This document shows positions 10,290-23,849 of a DNA stretch of 64,000 nucleotides, piece after piece. The stretch spans positions 1,681,501 through 1,745,500 of the forward strand of contig NC_068576.1 of NCBI RefSeq assembly GCF_025698545.1, written 5' to 3'. The translations under genes and the position numbers were made by a program. The notes beneath the pieces were generated by a model. It saw only the letters and a program-made list of their open reading frames with translations. It made no database searches and had not been told where the DNA came from. This DNA comes from Gossypium raimondii (Eukaryota; Streptophyta; Magnoliopsida; Malvales; Malvaceae). Each line of letters starts with the position of its first letter. The stretch's first letter is position 1.

Positions 10290-11950
10290 CCGAGCATAAC
10301 CCAATGTAGCAACTGAAACTGACCACCCATCCTCCTGATGAATCTCGTATCAACCCACCACCAACCGTTGCACCTGTGACACTGCTAACGCCCCCATATG
10401 TATTCAGCTTATATCATCCGCTTCGGGGCGCATTTCACTGTACTTGCCTCAGTCGTCACTCAGCTTCAAGGGATTCGTCAATAACCTTAGCCCAAGACAG
10501 GCTAGCGGCCCCTATGTCTACTACACAGTGATGCAGGTGTTGAAAAATAACCCGGTTGCGGTTCTTCCATATGTTCCCTGCAAAAGCACCAAACATATCT
10601 CCCAGCCGACACCATTAACCACCACATCATCACTATTCCAAAGATTTTCCAATAACCAGCTGCCCACTGATGACGTATAAAACCCATGTTGTTTCCAAAT
10701 TGACCGCGGACTGGGCAATCTCAAATAACATGGACTACAGTTTCCTCATGCTGCCCACAGATAAAGCAAGAGCCATAATCGGTCATTTGTCGTCGTTGTC
10801 GCTCAGAGTTCGTAAGCAAGCGATCATGCACCAACAACCACAAGAATTGTCGTATTCTCTGTGGCAGTCGGAGCTACCAAACCAGCTTCCAATTTGAACT
10901 GATTGGCTCCCAACATGGTTGCCTCAGGATTCAATAGCTACTAGCCACCGTGAAACAATCCGTCTCGAACCTTTCATACACCCACCGGTCAACCCTTGCA
11001 TCTGCTCTAGGAGAGTGAATCCCAGCAATGATCGTCAACACGGAATGCTGCAGCTCACCAGCAAACATTGACCGATTCCATTCACCATCAATCGTTACCA
11101 TCGTAAAAACTGAGGCCAATGGAAAACTAGGTTCGGACAGCAAGCAGTAGCCAACCAAGGAACCCAATTTAATCCAAACGTCATTCCAAAACATCGGGGT
11201 TTTACCATCACTAAGTTGCAAATCGTGTTCTCCCGCAAGTCCCTCCATTCTCTAGAAAGGGATCTTTAAACAAAGCTACGACACCGCTGGTCAATGTCCA
11301 TGGGGGCACCGCTCAACCAATTTATACTTTGATCGGAGGACCCGAACCAAAAATCCCTCCGGGCGGGCAACCAAAGTGTACCCAAGTTTCATGATAAATG
11401 CCCAATTCTGATAATGAACTGATCGCACGCCAAGCCCACCATGGTCCAACGGCTGGCAGCAACAGTCCCAGTTAACAAGCTGAACTTTCTACTTAGCAGT
11501 TGTGGAACCCCAAATAAACCTTCTAACCAATCGTTCAATCTCCCTACACACCCCCACAAGCAGAAGGGTCGATAGCATACAGTAACTTGGTACGACCAGA
11601 AGAACCGACTTAGCCAAAGTGACACGACCAGCTAAGGAAAGGAGGCTTACTTCATAACCATTTAGTCGATTTTTAATCTTCTCCACAACAAACTTACAAG
11701 TATCTATAGTCACGCTCGTGTGAAACAGTGGAACCCCAAGATACCTACTAACACCTAGCAGCCTGCTAATCTAATTCGTCACCCTGTCCTCGACATTGCT
11801 TGAAAAGGCCTTCTGAGTCTTTTGACTAGTAACCCTGTGCCCAGAACATCAACTGAAACGAGCCAGAATATCCTCCACCACACTCCCTTGCTGTAAATCC
11901 ACTCGAGAAAAATACCAAGTCATCTACCAAAAACAGAGGAGAGATGGGGC
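10290..11950 (-). pseudogene. Decayed LINE (non-LTR retrotransposon) ORF2 remnant
   Basis: On the minus strand several frames together give the order of a plant L1-type ORF2. A reverse-transcriptase active-site box reads LFLVDDLVFFSRV (about 11905-11940; VDD in place of the usual ADD). The thumb follows with LAGRVTLAKSVLLVVPSYCM and EIERLVRRFIWGS (11500-11640). A zf-RVT segment reads CFICGQHEETVVHV, stop, DCP (about 10690-10790). The start of an RNase H domain reads VTGATVGGGLIRDSSGGWVV (about 10310-10390). Stops and frameshifts are frequent. It is truncated at both ends and missing the endonuclease and most of the reverse transcriptase, typical of 5'-truncated L1 insertions. Inactive. Confidence 0.85.
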
Positions 11951-12735
11951 GGCCCGACTTGGTTGATTTGTTTTTTATTTAAAAATTTAGGTTCATTTTT
12001 GTTATCCTCTTAAAAAATTTTACATGATAGACATGTAAAAAAAGTAAAATTGAAAATATGAATATGAGGTTTTAAAACAGTCATTCAAACTCTTTATGTA
12101 GAGAAAATTGTTGGAAGTATTTTTAGGAAAAATTGATATTATTTTTTAATTAAAATAATTAACTATATTAATTATTTATACTAATGATCTTATAATAATA
12201 AAGAGACGTTAAAATTAAATTACATCAATTAAATTTCAAATTTTAGCCTAAAATAAGACCAAAACTAAAATTCCGTCGTTATTTTATAACGTCAAAAGGA
12301 AACACACCCCAAACAAAATATTATTATTTATAGTTTAACGAGAATTTTATTAATATTTTCATAATAAACATTTCTTGTATTGTAATGGTATCTCTTACTA
12401 TTCTTAATGTTTTTTTACTAAAATTAACATTTTAAAATAACAATATACTTTTTAAATATTTTTACTAAAAATATTTCCTAATTTTATAGGATTAAGCTCA
12501 CATTTATATTTTAAGTTGGGGAAAGAAAAAAAACCTCATGTTAAAGTGTACCAGAGCCCTAAACAAGTTAATTACCATTAAACCAGTAATTTATTAACAA
12601 TTCCTATTTACTATAAATATATACTAAAACTTTAAAATTATCATGTCAAACACTAATAAGACGATACTAACAATGTCGCCGGAGTGAGTTATGAAAGTAG
12701 TAAAGATAGTTTGCAACTGATCAGGCAAGCGAAAC
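11951..12735. other. Intergenic, no gene seen
   Basis: AT-rich sequence between the LINE remnant and the 3' end of the phosphatidylserine decarboxylase gene. The last 100 bp or so should be that gene's 3' untranslated region. Nothing else recognised. Confidence 0.4.
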
Positions 12736-15700
12736 TCAATTCCTCAAAACACAGTTTTCCAAGTTTGGCAACCCTTCGCTCCCAGGTTTCTTTTTGGAAA
12801 CTCCCAGCGTCATTCCAACAGAGACTAGCGTCTCTAGTGATCTTCCACTGTTAGCTAAGAGGTCATCATCTATATCTATTGCACCCTGCACCCAATCACA
12901 CGATATACGTCGATGAAAATCAAAAGTTAAAAGTAATATAGATGAATATGAAGAGTATGATGCCAACCTTTTCAAAAACACAAATCACTGTGCTCCCCCC
13001 GAATGAGAAATATCCAAGCTGCAGATCAAATGAGTGAATTGCTTATTAAAAGGGATGGCATTATGCGAAACGACAAACATCAATAATATATATGTATGGG
13101 GTGCTAACCTCCTCTCCCTTTTTGACAAAGTCACCTTCCTTCTTCACAAAAGTAATGCTACCAACCATAGTAGCTCCAATTGCAACAAATGCCACCTGCG
13201 GCATGGAAAGAATTTCCTTATTGATAGAAGTTATGAGAGCGTTGATGGATCTAAGCCTCAATGCCATGCAGAGCATTGAGGGTTGTACCAGAATTTCAAG
13301 AAAATATCAGTAAAAGATCCACAGTCAATTAAAGCAGAGTCCAACCTTTCCAAACTCTGCAGTAGAAATAATGGTCACCACTCGTTTATTCTCGGTGAAA
13401 ACATTACAATATTTGCTATTGACAGCAATGGGATTAACCTAGGAAATGGAAATAAGATGTGAACAATCAAGAATAATACAAATGTCACTAGTTTTAAAAA
13501 GAAGATGCATAGAATTGTAAGGGAAGATGCATAGAATTGTAAGGGAAGATGCCAATAACATCTTGGCTTCAAGGAAAGAAGCTTTTGTGGCATTAGAGCT
13601 TGAGTACAAAGCCTAGCATCCCCAAATCCAAGATGTCTTAAAGGCTGCACTTACTGTGTATAAGCATCCAGGAATATTTACAAATTTCCCAATGGTGCCA
13701 GAAACTGGAAGATGAAACCTATGATAGTCCTGTTCCAAGGGTAAAGGAGTCCAAGTTTAACATTAATAAAATCTGATAAAAAAATTTAGTGAACTTCATG
13801 TTACAATGGAAATAGTGTAAGAGCTTGCACCACCTACCTGTGGGGCCAACCTGAATATCACCAAACTTCCATCAATAAAAGCATTTGAACAGACTTCTTT
13901 CCCCAGAAGACCTTGAATTGAAAACTTTCGACCCTAAAAATTGCCCATACAAAATTAAAGCATGTTCCTAGGAAAGTGCATTTCCGAAGAGAGAAAGGAG
14001 GAAAATTAGATAGTGAGAGAGGGAGAGAGAAGGAAGAAGAACAAGAATAAAAGCTAAAGAACACTTGGTAGAGTAGTGCAAGACGAATTGATAGTTGGCT
14101 TAGTTGCATTGGGTGAAAGGTAGAGATAAGATTGTTTTATGCGAGGGTCTCAACCTCTTTCAAGAAATATTTATATAGAACCAATAAAATTGTAACATGG
14201 GAGATATTCGAAGCAGAAGAAGTGCAAATAATACCTTGACCCAAAACCGCAGACTATCTTCTACTGACTTAAAAGACATCAACCGACAATCAGCAGCACA
14301 TACTGCAACATCATGACGCTCAATGGAAGCTATTGTTCTTGCTCCAGGTTTTAGCTCTCTCACGAAAAATTCATTAAATGTCTGACACAATAAAATGTAA
14401 GTTTGGGGTTGCCGAGAACCAGAAAATGCCAAAAAGAAAAAAGACAGAAGTTCCAGCAATCATAAACCATGCTGCCACTGATCATAGAACCTAAATTAAC
14501 TAGAATTAAGAGCAAATTTGCAAGTTATGTGCCAATTCTTTCAGTCTAACTAAAGGATCGTCCAGTGTAAAGAGATTACTAGCATGATAATAATCAATTA
14601 TCACAGAACAAGCAGTGTTCAATTTTACCTATGATCACTTTGAAGAAAGGAACAAGTATGAATTTCATCAATCATAGAATTGAATTGGGAAATGGCTTGG
14701 TTTTAAAGGGGGAGAGTGAACAAACATCCTCCTTAAAATATCTCAACTTATAAGCTCCATGCTAATAAGCCCATAAGTTTTGCTAGGTAATTAGTCTTGT
14801 GTTTAGTAATATTATTTAATTATTTGTGTGCATTAGGGGGGGAAAAAGACAAAATTCAGAGCCTCAAAGAACAAATTTATTCGTTAAATAACTTTCAGTA
14901 TTTTAAATTTGGAACAGCAAGAAATCCTGGTAACTGAATGAAAATAAATGCCAGACTAGATTGCATTATTTATAAGAAGAATCAACTTTATTCTTTCTAC
15001 TTGAGCTTCTTCATAAACATTTTAAATACAATGCCATATAGAATTTACGGCGTGGATTAGGCACATCTATAAACTCATAAGTACCCGTGGCCCTTCTTTA
15101 CTTATCCAACACTGAGCTTTAAGTCCACAAGGAGCAAAGGCTCAACTACGGGAAGCAGTAGGGGGGATGCTTAGAGTCCTAGGGGAGAAACAATACTACA
15201 GGAATTTAACTGCTTACCTCAACAAGAAAGCTAGAGAAACCAGATTTTGGGGATATGGACCTTTACCTTAAAGTGCTCCAAAGGATACTTGACTTCAGCC
15301 ATATTGATTTGGTCCTACAATACCATAGTCCATAGTTAACTTCTAATAACAGAAACTTCTAAGCCATGGATTTTTAGAAAGTTCATGCTTAGCTAGTCCA
15401 TTTCAAGAAGAAAAGGAAAAACTCAAAAACCAAATAAGCCTATAACCATACATCATTTAAACAGTATCAATCAAAGCAACTTATAAATGCTCCTGATCAA
15501 AACCTTAGAACAATGGTTTCTTCTATAGCACAGAGTATCAGACCTTGAAAAATTCTACAAATTTAGGAATTTCTTTAGCAGATTCAACTGTATTCATCTG
15601 TCTTCCTTGCCTCTCCGAGATGCTTTGCAAGATTTCCTTTGCACCTTAATCCAAATGATCCACCAATAGATTAGAGACATCAGTTTAGGTTTCAAACATT

Positions 15701-18700
15701 TGATCTAAGCCATTTCATAAAATTATTTAAATTTAAATCTAATTAAGATTGGAAGGATAATAAAATGAATTATGCTCAACTTATACATCTATAACTAAAT
15801 GGCACAAAGTTAAAATATTAAGTCTTTTGGAAAACAGATGATAAATTAATTGTTTTATGACATGTTAAACAGATGACTCCTCTAAACTAGAGACATTAGT
15901 TTTGGTTTCAGACATTTGATCTAAGCCGTTTCATAAAATTATTTAAATTTAAATCTAATTTAGATTGGAAGGATAATAAAATGAATTATGCTCAACTTAT
16001 ACATCTATAACTAAATGGCACAAAGTTAAAATATTAAGTCTTTTGGAAAACAGATGATAAATTAATTGTTTTATGACATGGAAAACAGATGACTCCTCTA
16101 AACTAGAGACATCAGTTTAGGTTTCAGACATTTGACCTAAGCCATTTCATAAAATTATTTAAATTTAAACCTAATTTAGATTGGAAGGATAATAAAATGA
16201 ATTATGCTCAACTTATACATCTATAACTAAATGGCACAAAGTTAAAATATCAAGTCTTTTGGAGAACAGATGATAAATTAATTGTTTTATGACATGGAAA
16301 ACAGATGACTCCTCTAAACTAGATCAGGTTCAACTTTTCTTGCCCTTATCCCAACCCTAATATAACCATCCCTAAGAGGCAAAGCATGTTACCTTCTTGC
16401 TTTTGGCAAGGATAAAACTCAACACGGGATGAAACGGAGTAAGAATGACAGTACAAGAATATAAAGGTAACCATCATATACGATGCATCCCTTCATTGTG
16501 TGCAAAAAAACGAGTGTCAAGCCATGAAAGAAAACAATGAATGACCTCTCTTTACTTCAAATATTAGAAAAGAATTGGAAGTATTATCACAAAAAAGAAA
16601 ATGAGGCATTGCAATATCCTCACATAAAATTGAATATGGGTATAAGGGCTACAAGATTAATGCTTATACTTTGTCTGAATTTGTGATCCAAATAAGCACA
16701 GTTTTCTAAGCTATCATTCTATCACATGAAAACCCATCCTGGCTAATTATTTGTTATTAACTGTTTAGTTGAATTTCAACCCTAACAGGCATGACATACA
16801 TGCATGTGTAATACATAAAGGTATACCTTTATCCATAAGGCCAAGTCCTATTTTTGACTGGTAAATGGTTCTCATTGACAGAACAATCTTTGTATCGATT
16901 AATTCTTCTACCAACCTCTTTGTCTTTCGATCAAAGACCTAGAGCAACAAATTGTTAAAGAAAGATATCATGAAGACAAACATCTTCTGGAAGTACTGAT
17001 GTGAATCAATAGCACCAAGAAACCAACAAAAACTAGCAGATCAAGAATGAGATTTTTTTTTTTTCAAAAGAGAATTAAAATGAAATTACCAATATATGTG
17101 ACGCACTTGACCCAGAGTTCAAACCAAAACTATATGATGAAAAATGGGCCCACTCGCTTAATTTGAACATCCACCTACAAATTTACAATTTGAACCTACC
17201 ATTTAAGCCATGGTAATGAAGTTCAATGATTATACTAAGAAATTTCACAACAATATTACAAAAATCACAAAGTTGGAGGATAAGATTCTCACCCATACGA
17301 GGCCTGTTTATCAGTCAAGAAGCCTCCTGTCATGACCTGGTTACCAGTTCCTTCGTCAAAACACAAAGACAAATGAATCAGAGAGTTCAGCTGATCACCG
17401 CCTTCAACTACCTCGCCACAGACAGGGCAACAGTTCATTATCGGCTCTCTGCAATACAGTAATATAATACACAAAAACAACAGGTAAAATTTCATAACAT
17501 GTTTCTGGAGAAATTTCGCTAAGCTTTGACTGTTTTACTGGGAAGTATAAACCTGAACCTATTATATCTACCACGAATAAATCATATAACATGGAAGCCA
17601 GGTGAAAGCTAGGGTCAGCACTCAAACCAAGGGAGAGGTCCAAAATTTTACTTAAAAGTGGGAGCTTGAATTAACAATGTTTCATAAATCCAACAACCCT
17701 GACTACAAATCCACTCACAATGAAAGGACATCATAATCAAAGTAAGACCATAACATGTGAGTTTGTGAGCATCTTGATTACCAAGCAGCAATGAAAAGTC
17801 ATGTTCAGATAGAAGAGTAAAGGTTTGGAATGGTAACTAACTCTTACACCCAGACCTCGAACTAAGAAACTTGAATTAACAATGTTTCATAAATCCAACT
17901 ACCCTGACTACAAACCCACCCACAATGAAAAGATATCATAATCGAAGTAAAAATCATAACATGCAAGTTTGTGAGAATCTTGATAACCAAGCAGCTATGA
18001 AAAGTCAAGTTCAGATAGAAGAGTAATGCTTTAGAATGGTAACCAACTCTGACACCTGGGCCTCGAACTAAGAAGAAACTTATTCAATACACCTAGGAAT
18101 GTGGAAACTCAATGGAGATAGATAAAAAGAAAAAAAGGATTGTGATGTTTACACCTTATGTCTTAACCTACAAGGATTCAGCATGACGCAAAATAACATT
18201 GAAAAGGCAGAGGATATTAGTATTAATTTAGGGAACCTTCTCAAGGTTTTCTTAACAGAAACAGTGTACAAAATGTAAAAATCATAAATCTCCCGACTGA
18301 ATGCAAGAAATGAATGACACACTTTATAAATAAATGCAACAATAAAAGAAAAAAAAAGTTTATGATGCCAAATAAAATCCCTCAACATCATCATGATGTC
18401 ACTTATACTAGAGACATTACGTTTCTTGTTGAAGAGCAAGAAGTTCAGCCAGCTCATCCAGGCTCACAACACCATCCCCATTTTTATCAGCGGCTTTGAA
18501 GAGCTCCTCTTTCTAGCAAACCAGTGCAGAGATAAAGTCAAGAAAATGAATTTCCATGAGAACTTAATGCTAAATTTGCATCATTAAGACTCAATGGCCT
18601 ACTCAGAAGATTTTCAATATATAACTATGCAAGGCTTAACCACAGGTGAGGAATTTGAAACAATGAGAGCAGACAAATTTCTTGAGGAACAAACTGTGAA

Positions 18701-20980
18701 CTGTATCACTTGCATTTAGGTAGGAGAGGAATTTTTTGTAGAAAACAATATGCTAATAAACCACAGGAGCTCAAACCTTGCTAGCAGCCAGATTATTGCC
18801 AAAAGCATTAATTAACTCAGAAAACTCAGAGAGTGAAAGCCTTCCATCTTCATCGTAGTCCTGAAAATAATTACATATAATGGCCAAGCTTTAATACTGA
18901 ACTAGAAAGCTGCATGAAAAGTCCAAGATCTTGTCATAAGAACTGAGAGCAATATCTCCAAAATTTTTAACACATACACATGACAGGAAAACAAAACCAT
19001 TCTTAAGAGAATCCAGAATTAGATTAGAACTTCAGAGCAGATTGACTTGAAACCATTAGGGATTTTATTTTATTGTTTTAAAAGCCATGGTTAGCTATAC
19101 ACTTATACCACAATGAGAACAAGCAGAACTATAGGAAATGGCAAAAAGGAAATGAGAAAAATCTAGAGGCAAGGGTGTTACCATTGTATTATATTGCCAC
19201 ACTTTAATGAAATCCTATGATTAGTAGCATCTTCCTTTTCCCATCCTCACCCCAACCTACTGATTGCAACAAAATAAATCTAAAAAAGGAAAACCTATGG
19301 AAAATATATAGCACATCTTAAGCACAACTAAGTCCACCATAGAAATGCTATAGCAACTTCTCATATACACAATCCCATAGCTAGGTGATAAAGGTCAATG
19401 ACAACATCAAGACCTAAATTCTTTTTGTGGTAATATGCATAAACAAATAAAATGTGGCACAAAACATATCATTAAATATGACTCACCACAACTGATAAGA
19501 TTCGTCTTGCAAAATTTTTCTCCGTTTCAATTGGGTCCTGACAGTTTTTCCAACTAGATGTTAGAAATAAATACAATAGTTCCAATCAACTTAGAGAATT
19601 ATTTGTTGCATAGTGCACACCTCAACATTACAGGAAATACAGACACAACCAACAACCTTGTCAGATGATCCAGGATCAATCAGGTCGAATGTACCAAAGT
19701 CAGAATCTGAATCCTGAAATAAGAGTTTTATGCAATAAAGTTATCCTGAATAGCAATATACAATAATGATGTTCAATGAGAAAGACTGTTCACCTGTGTC
19801 AGATAGTCAAGTAGATTGATCTCACAGTACCCTATGAGGTTATTTTTTGATAATCTGTTCGTCTGCCCCAAATGGACATAATGACAAATTGAGCACAAGA
19901 CATGATAAATGAAACTGTAGTTTAGTCAAATAAATGAAAATTCACTTTCAGATTGTTGCACGCACCTCAAATACTGAGATTCTGGCAACACGAGGTCCAG
20001 TTTTTTCCAAAAGAAGTTTCCTCTCCTGTCAAGAGATGAAGTTGTTAGCTGAAACAAGCAGATAGTAAATAACTGGGAACATAAATTCCATGTTATAACA
20101 TTCATAAAACAGATTAGAAGCTTTGAACAACTGCTAGCAGCAAATGTAAACTGAAGGCCAGACATTTTCATTTTAACAATGGACTATCAGTAGCTCATTC
20201 CACAAATCGGTACTAAATCAACAACTATTCAAATCAAATAAGATTACAAGAAGTATAAAATCATAAGCCTATAGTTCGGAGTACTCACACAGTTCCAAAC
20301 AGGCTTGTCTGTTCTGCACCACCAAACCAAAAAAAAAAAAAAAAAGTCAACAAGCATAAAACTGGAAATGGGAAGTCAAGCCCTAAAAATGTAAGAACTT
20401 GTACAATCTAAGCTATCTGCAACAGATTGAAAAGAAATTAATTTCGCTCAAAGTTAATCCAAAATTGAAAAACATAAGCACTAAAGTAAGGACTAAACTG
20501 CATGTCGGACCAAAAGACTGAGTAAGAATTAAAAGAAAAAAAAGCAGAGCAAAACTCTATTTTAATACGTAATAGGAATTAGTTTACAATGCTTAACTCA
20601 TTAGAAACATTTGTTCGAAACGTTTGCTCCCCAAACGAAACACATGCCAGCCATTTGTCCTTAAACTTCATCTCCGCCTATGATCAAAGAGAGAGAGAGA
20701 GAGAGAGAGAATTAAACGGAAAAAAAATTAGAATCAAAGAAACTAACAGTAAAGAGTAAATAAGGAGACGATGAATTCAGAATACGTTAATGAGAGTAAG
20801 GTGAGCAATGCCAGCGAAATCCTCGGCGGCAAAGAGTTTTTTATGAGAAGAATCGCTTCCACGACGGCGACGAAGGCGGTGACGACGCAATCTCTGCTTC
20901 ACCCGAGAGATGCGCGAGGGTTTAGCATCCTCATCCGAAGAAGAAGAAGAGCCGTCCTCCTTTGAGCTCCCGTGCCCCAT
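12736..20980 (-). CDS. PSD: Phosphatidylserine decarboxylase, C2/EF-hand (PSD2/PSD3) type
   Basis: I rebuilt 21 coding exons (all GT-AG, all in phase), 5' to 3': 20786-20980, 20598-20677, 20289-20313, 19966-20025, 19794-19862, 19621-19713, 19487-19537, 18777-18860, 18421-18512, 17293-17448, 17090-17174, 16827-16938, 15544-15644, 15267-15314, 14235-14381, 13838-13933, 13655-13729, 13346-13438, 13109-13195, 12968-13018, 12736-12885. They total 649 residues, in line with Arabidopsis PSD3/PSD2. Domains: basic N terminus; C2-like region about 54-170; EF hands at 192-203 (DYDEDGRLSLSE) and 228-239 (DKNGDGVVSLDE), both with canonical ligands; a CPVC pair at 257-260; catalytic domain about 400-640 with DYHRFHLPVSG (499-509) and the GGST self-cleavage site, Ser592, which becomes the pyruvoyl group. 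It converts phosphatidylserine to phosphatidylethanolamine; type II plant enzymes act in endomembranes, and the EF hands suggest calcium response. Complete, no lesion. Confidence 0.95.
13501..13544. repeat. 22-bp tandem repeat in PSD intron
   Basis: GAAGATGCATAGAATTGTAA followed by GG occurs twice head to tail, followed by the start of a third unit (GAAGATGCC). It lies in the intron between coding exons 17 and 18. Confidence 0.85.
15673..16320. repeat. 216-bp unit, three tandem copies, in PSD intron
   Basis: The phrase AGAGACAT(C/T)AGTTT begins at 15673, 15889 and 16105, exactly 216 bp apart, and the array ends at AAACTAGA about 16320. All three units share the same internal text (CATAAAATTATTTAAATTTA, AACTTATACATCTATAACTA, GATGACTCCTCTAAACTAGA) with only a few substitutions, so the expansion is recent. 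It sits wholly in the intron between coding exons 12 and 13 (15645-16826), so the protein is unaffected. Confidence 0.95.
17665..18074. repeat. 205-bp tandem duplication in PSD intron
   Basis: CTTGAATTAACAATGTTTCA begins at 17665 and again at 17870. The two copies run in parallel to ...CCTCGAACTAAGAA with scattered substitutions. Located in the intron between coding exons 9 and 10. Confidence 0.92.
20689..20710. repeat. GA microsatellite in first PSD intron
   Basis: (GA)n of about 10 units just upstream of coding exon 2's acceptor. On the coding strand it reads as CT, a pyrimidine tract that may help the acceptor. Confidence 0.8.
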
Positions 20981-23499
20981 ACTCTCTCAACTCTAACAGC
21001 TCTTTCGTTTCGTTTCCTCGGACGTATAGCTTTTTTTTTTCTCTTTGGGGGGTTTAATGGGAATTTGAAGAGAAAAGTCGAATATCCAGTGTCCACATAA
21101 AGTGGACAAATTAAGTCAGAAGGAGAGGATATTCATGGTGTCGTTTCAATCTCGGGCCCTGCTCCTGCGCTGTTAATGAAAGTGGAATGTATTATGGGAG
21201 GAAACTTCGTCGTTTAACAGGGTTAGTGGATTTGGTGAGTGCTTTACAGAAGGGACCTACTTGTCTTTTCCTTACCGCACGTGACAACAAGTAACACGTG
21301 TAAGTCTAGCCGACTCTTTAGGTCATTAAAAATAATCTTTTCCTAGCAAGAGAGCTTTTTGCGTTCTTTCGTCAACACGTAATATTATAATGGTAATTTT
21401 CTTGAATATTTCAACATTCAAACTTAACCCAAATATTTAAAAATTAAATTTATTATCATTTCTTCCAACTACTTTCTAACATAAATGCATATCTTATAAT
21501 AAAAATATACATCACTAATACAAATAAAGTTAATTGCATCCGACCCCTTAAACTCTCATTTCTACAATTATTAACTTAATCGTTAAATAACACGTCAAAT
21601 TGTAAAAATTTTAAGAAGTTTTACAGAAGCTTTAATTTTTTTTAATTTTACTTTGTTCTTAGTTTTGCTTTTAAATTTTGTTTTAATAATAGAAAACCCC
21701 GATTGATATAATCTCAAATAATTTAGGGATATAATTGAAACATTTCAAAATTGTATGCTTGATGAATCAACTCATACATATAAATTGTATCACTAAAATA
21801 AATTATGTAAAATATGTAATAATTTTTGGAATGAATCAAAATAATAAATTATGAAAACAGTAAATAAATTAAGATACTACACAAAAACAATATAGAAAAA
21901 TTAACTGAAGTACACGTGAAAAATAATATTAATCCGGCAGAAATATATGAACATGTAAATTACTCGTACTGACGAAGGATATTTTCATGTGCAGGCCATG
22001 TAACTGGCTTCGTAAGTTTGAAGACCAATCTTCCATTTATTCTGCTTTATATATAATAGCAAACCAAATTAAACCTATCAAACAACGAAACCACAACAAA
22101 GCATTTCCCTTTTCCGGTGCCCTTGTCTTAAATTTAAGTCGCATGCCAACTACAAGTGTTAGGAATTTTCACCATGCATGTTTTTACGCATTGCTGAACA
22201 TAGGAATCTCTTCACAACTTCTGCACATACATATTTTCCCATAAAAATGAATTGAAGCATTAACATCTTCAATAAATACGTTAGTTATTGAAAAAATTTA
22301 AGCATTATTTATGTTAATCAACACATGTAAATTTTAGTTATATCATAATTATCATTAATATTGTATTTAATTAACATTACTTAAATCAATAAATAAGAGG
22401 GACACTTTTGAGAGTTTTATATATACAAAACACTTGATGAATAAAAACCTACATAAACTAGGATTTTCTTTTTAAATTTTATAATTTTGCCTCTATTATG
22501 TTGACTTGGTTTTTCCTTATTACGTGGCAAATTGAATTAATTTCTCATTAATCACGTCAATACTTTTTTTAATAATCGTTTTATCATATCTATTCATAAA
22601 TAAGGATAATGTGTTTTAACACACTCGAACCATATTTTCCTGCATTGGTAACAATGCCTATGCCAATCGAGTTAAAACTCAATCAGCATCACACTAATAT
22701 TTTTAAAAAAATATATACTTATTAATATTTAAACATAAATTATCTAGTTTTTTCATCAATTTTTAGGTGATTTGATAAAACATAAATTTAATAATTAAAT
22801 AAAATACTAAAATAATTTAAGTTACGGGAAGTTGTTGCATGAGGGTTTTTGTTTTCCATTAATCATGTTCAAACATCTAGAATTTTCAAAAGCGCGTGAA
22901 TTCAGGTGTAGCAGGAGGTGCAGTGAAATAAGCGGACCATAAATTGAAAAATTATTTAGAGTGATCAAATAAAACAAACCCTATTTTAAAGTGTTTACCC
23001 AAAATTTAAATACAAACTAAATGTCCCCAAACATTAGAAACATAATATCAAATAAAGCGGAATCAGAAAAAATATAAGGCCCAAACCAGTTTAAAATTCA
23101 ATAGCTCCAAGACAAAATTTCAATTGCAGCCCAAAATTTAGAAAGAAATCAAATTCTAAAGCACTTTTAAAGCAAATAAGTAATGTTAAACACATGACTT
23201 TTAAAGTAAAAAAATGTGTGTTTTTAAAGTCAAAAGTGTTTTTAAATCCAAATACAAAAGTTGTAATTTCTAACTTTTGCATTTTGGAAAAAAATTTGAA
23301 TCAAATGATGTTTTTAACCTTCAATTATAATCTAATGCGTTTTATGTAATATTTATATTGGGTATACAATTATTTGTCTATTAAAATTTATATTTTATAT
23401 ATGAAAATATTCATACTGAGTTACAATAAATTATTTTATATATTTATATTAAATATCATAATATTAGCGAATTTGAACATCATTTAACTATTTTTTTTA
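20981..23499. other. Intergenic, PSD promoter side
   Basis: The first few hundred bases are the 5' flank of the minus-strand PSD gene, with two CACGTG-type G-box cores (GCACGTGACA and ACACGTGTAA near 21275-21302). The rest is AT-rich with short repeat-like segments. One around 22600-22690 shares GATAATGTGTTT(T/C)AACA(C/T)AC with 29570-29600. No gene seen. Confidence 0.4.
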
Positions 23500-23521
23500 C
23501 TTTACAATATCATGTCTAAAC

Positions 23522-23810
23522 TATAAATGGAGGTCTCTCCCCCTTATTGTAATTCATTCATTGAGTAATAGGATTCTTGAGAGCATTCACTCAAACATTC
23601 TCTCTTGTGTTCTTGCTTTTCTATGGCTTTGTTCATCTTTTGAGTTCTTTCAACTTTTATCTTGCTTCCACTTTGCTTTTCGTTGGTGCCTTGGAGGAAT
23701 TCCATTTGAATCCTCAATTGTTGGGAGTTAGGTTGACCTAAGCTTTTTTATAGTGAAGAATTTGCTTAAGGCCGCATGAATTGCGAGACTAAAGTTCTAG
23801 CTCTGTGACA
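23522..23810 (+). repeat. 3' part of an LTR (TATA box to end)
   Basis: A TATA box (CTATAAATGG, 23521-23530) is followed by a CT-rich leader (CATTCTCTCTTGTGTTCTTG) and ends in TGACA at 23810, immediately before a primer-binding site. This is the order of U3 promoter, R and U5 in an LTR. The LTR 5' border is not resolved. Confidence 0.55.
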
Positions 23811-23812
23811 GT

Positions 23813-23823
23813 TGGTACCGAGC
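23813..23823 (+). other. Retroelement primer-binding site
   Basis: TGGTACCGAGC resembles TGGTATCAGAGC, the complement of the initiator tRNA-Met 3' end used by many plant LTR elements. It starts 2 bp after the LTR end (..TGACA), as expected. Confidence 0.6.
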
Positions 23824-23849
23824 TAAAGTTTCGAAGGCACTGTTGAAAG

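Noticed and set aside
10444-10897. Plus-strand frames of 75-78 codons
   Set aside because: Antisense to the LINE zf-RVT and RNase H remnant.
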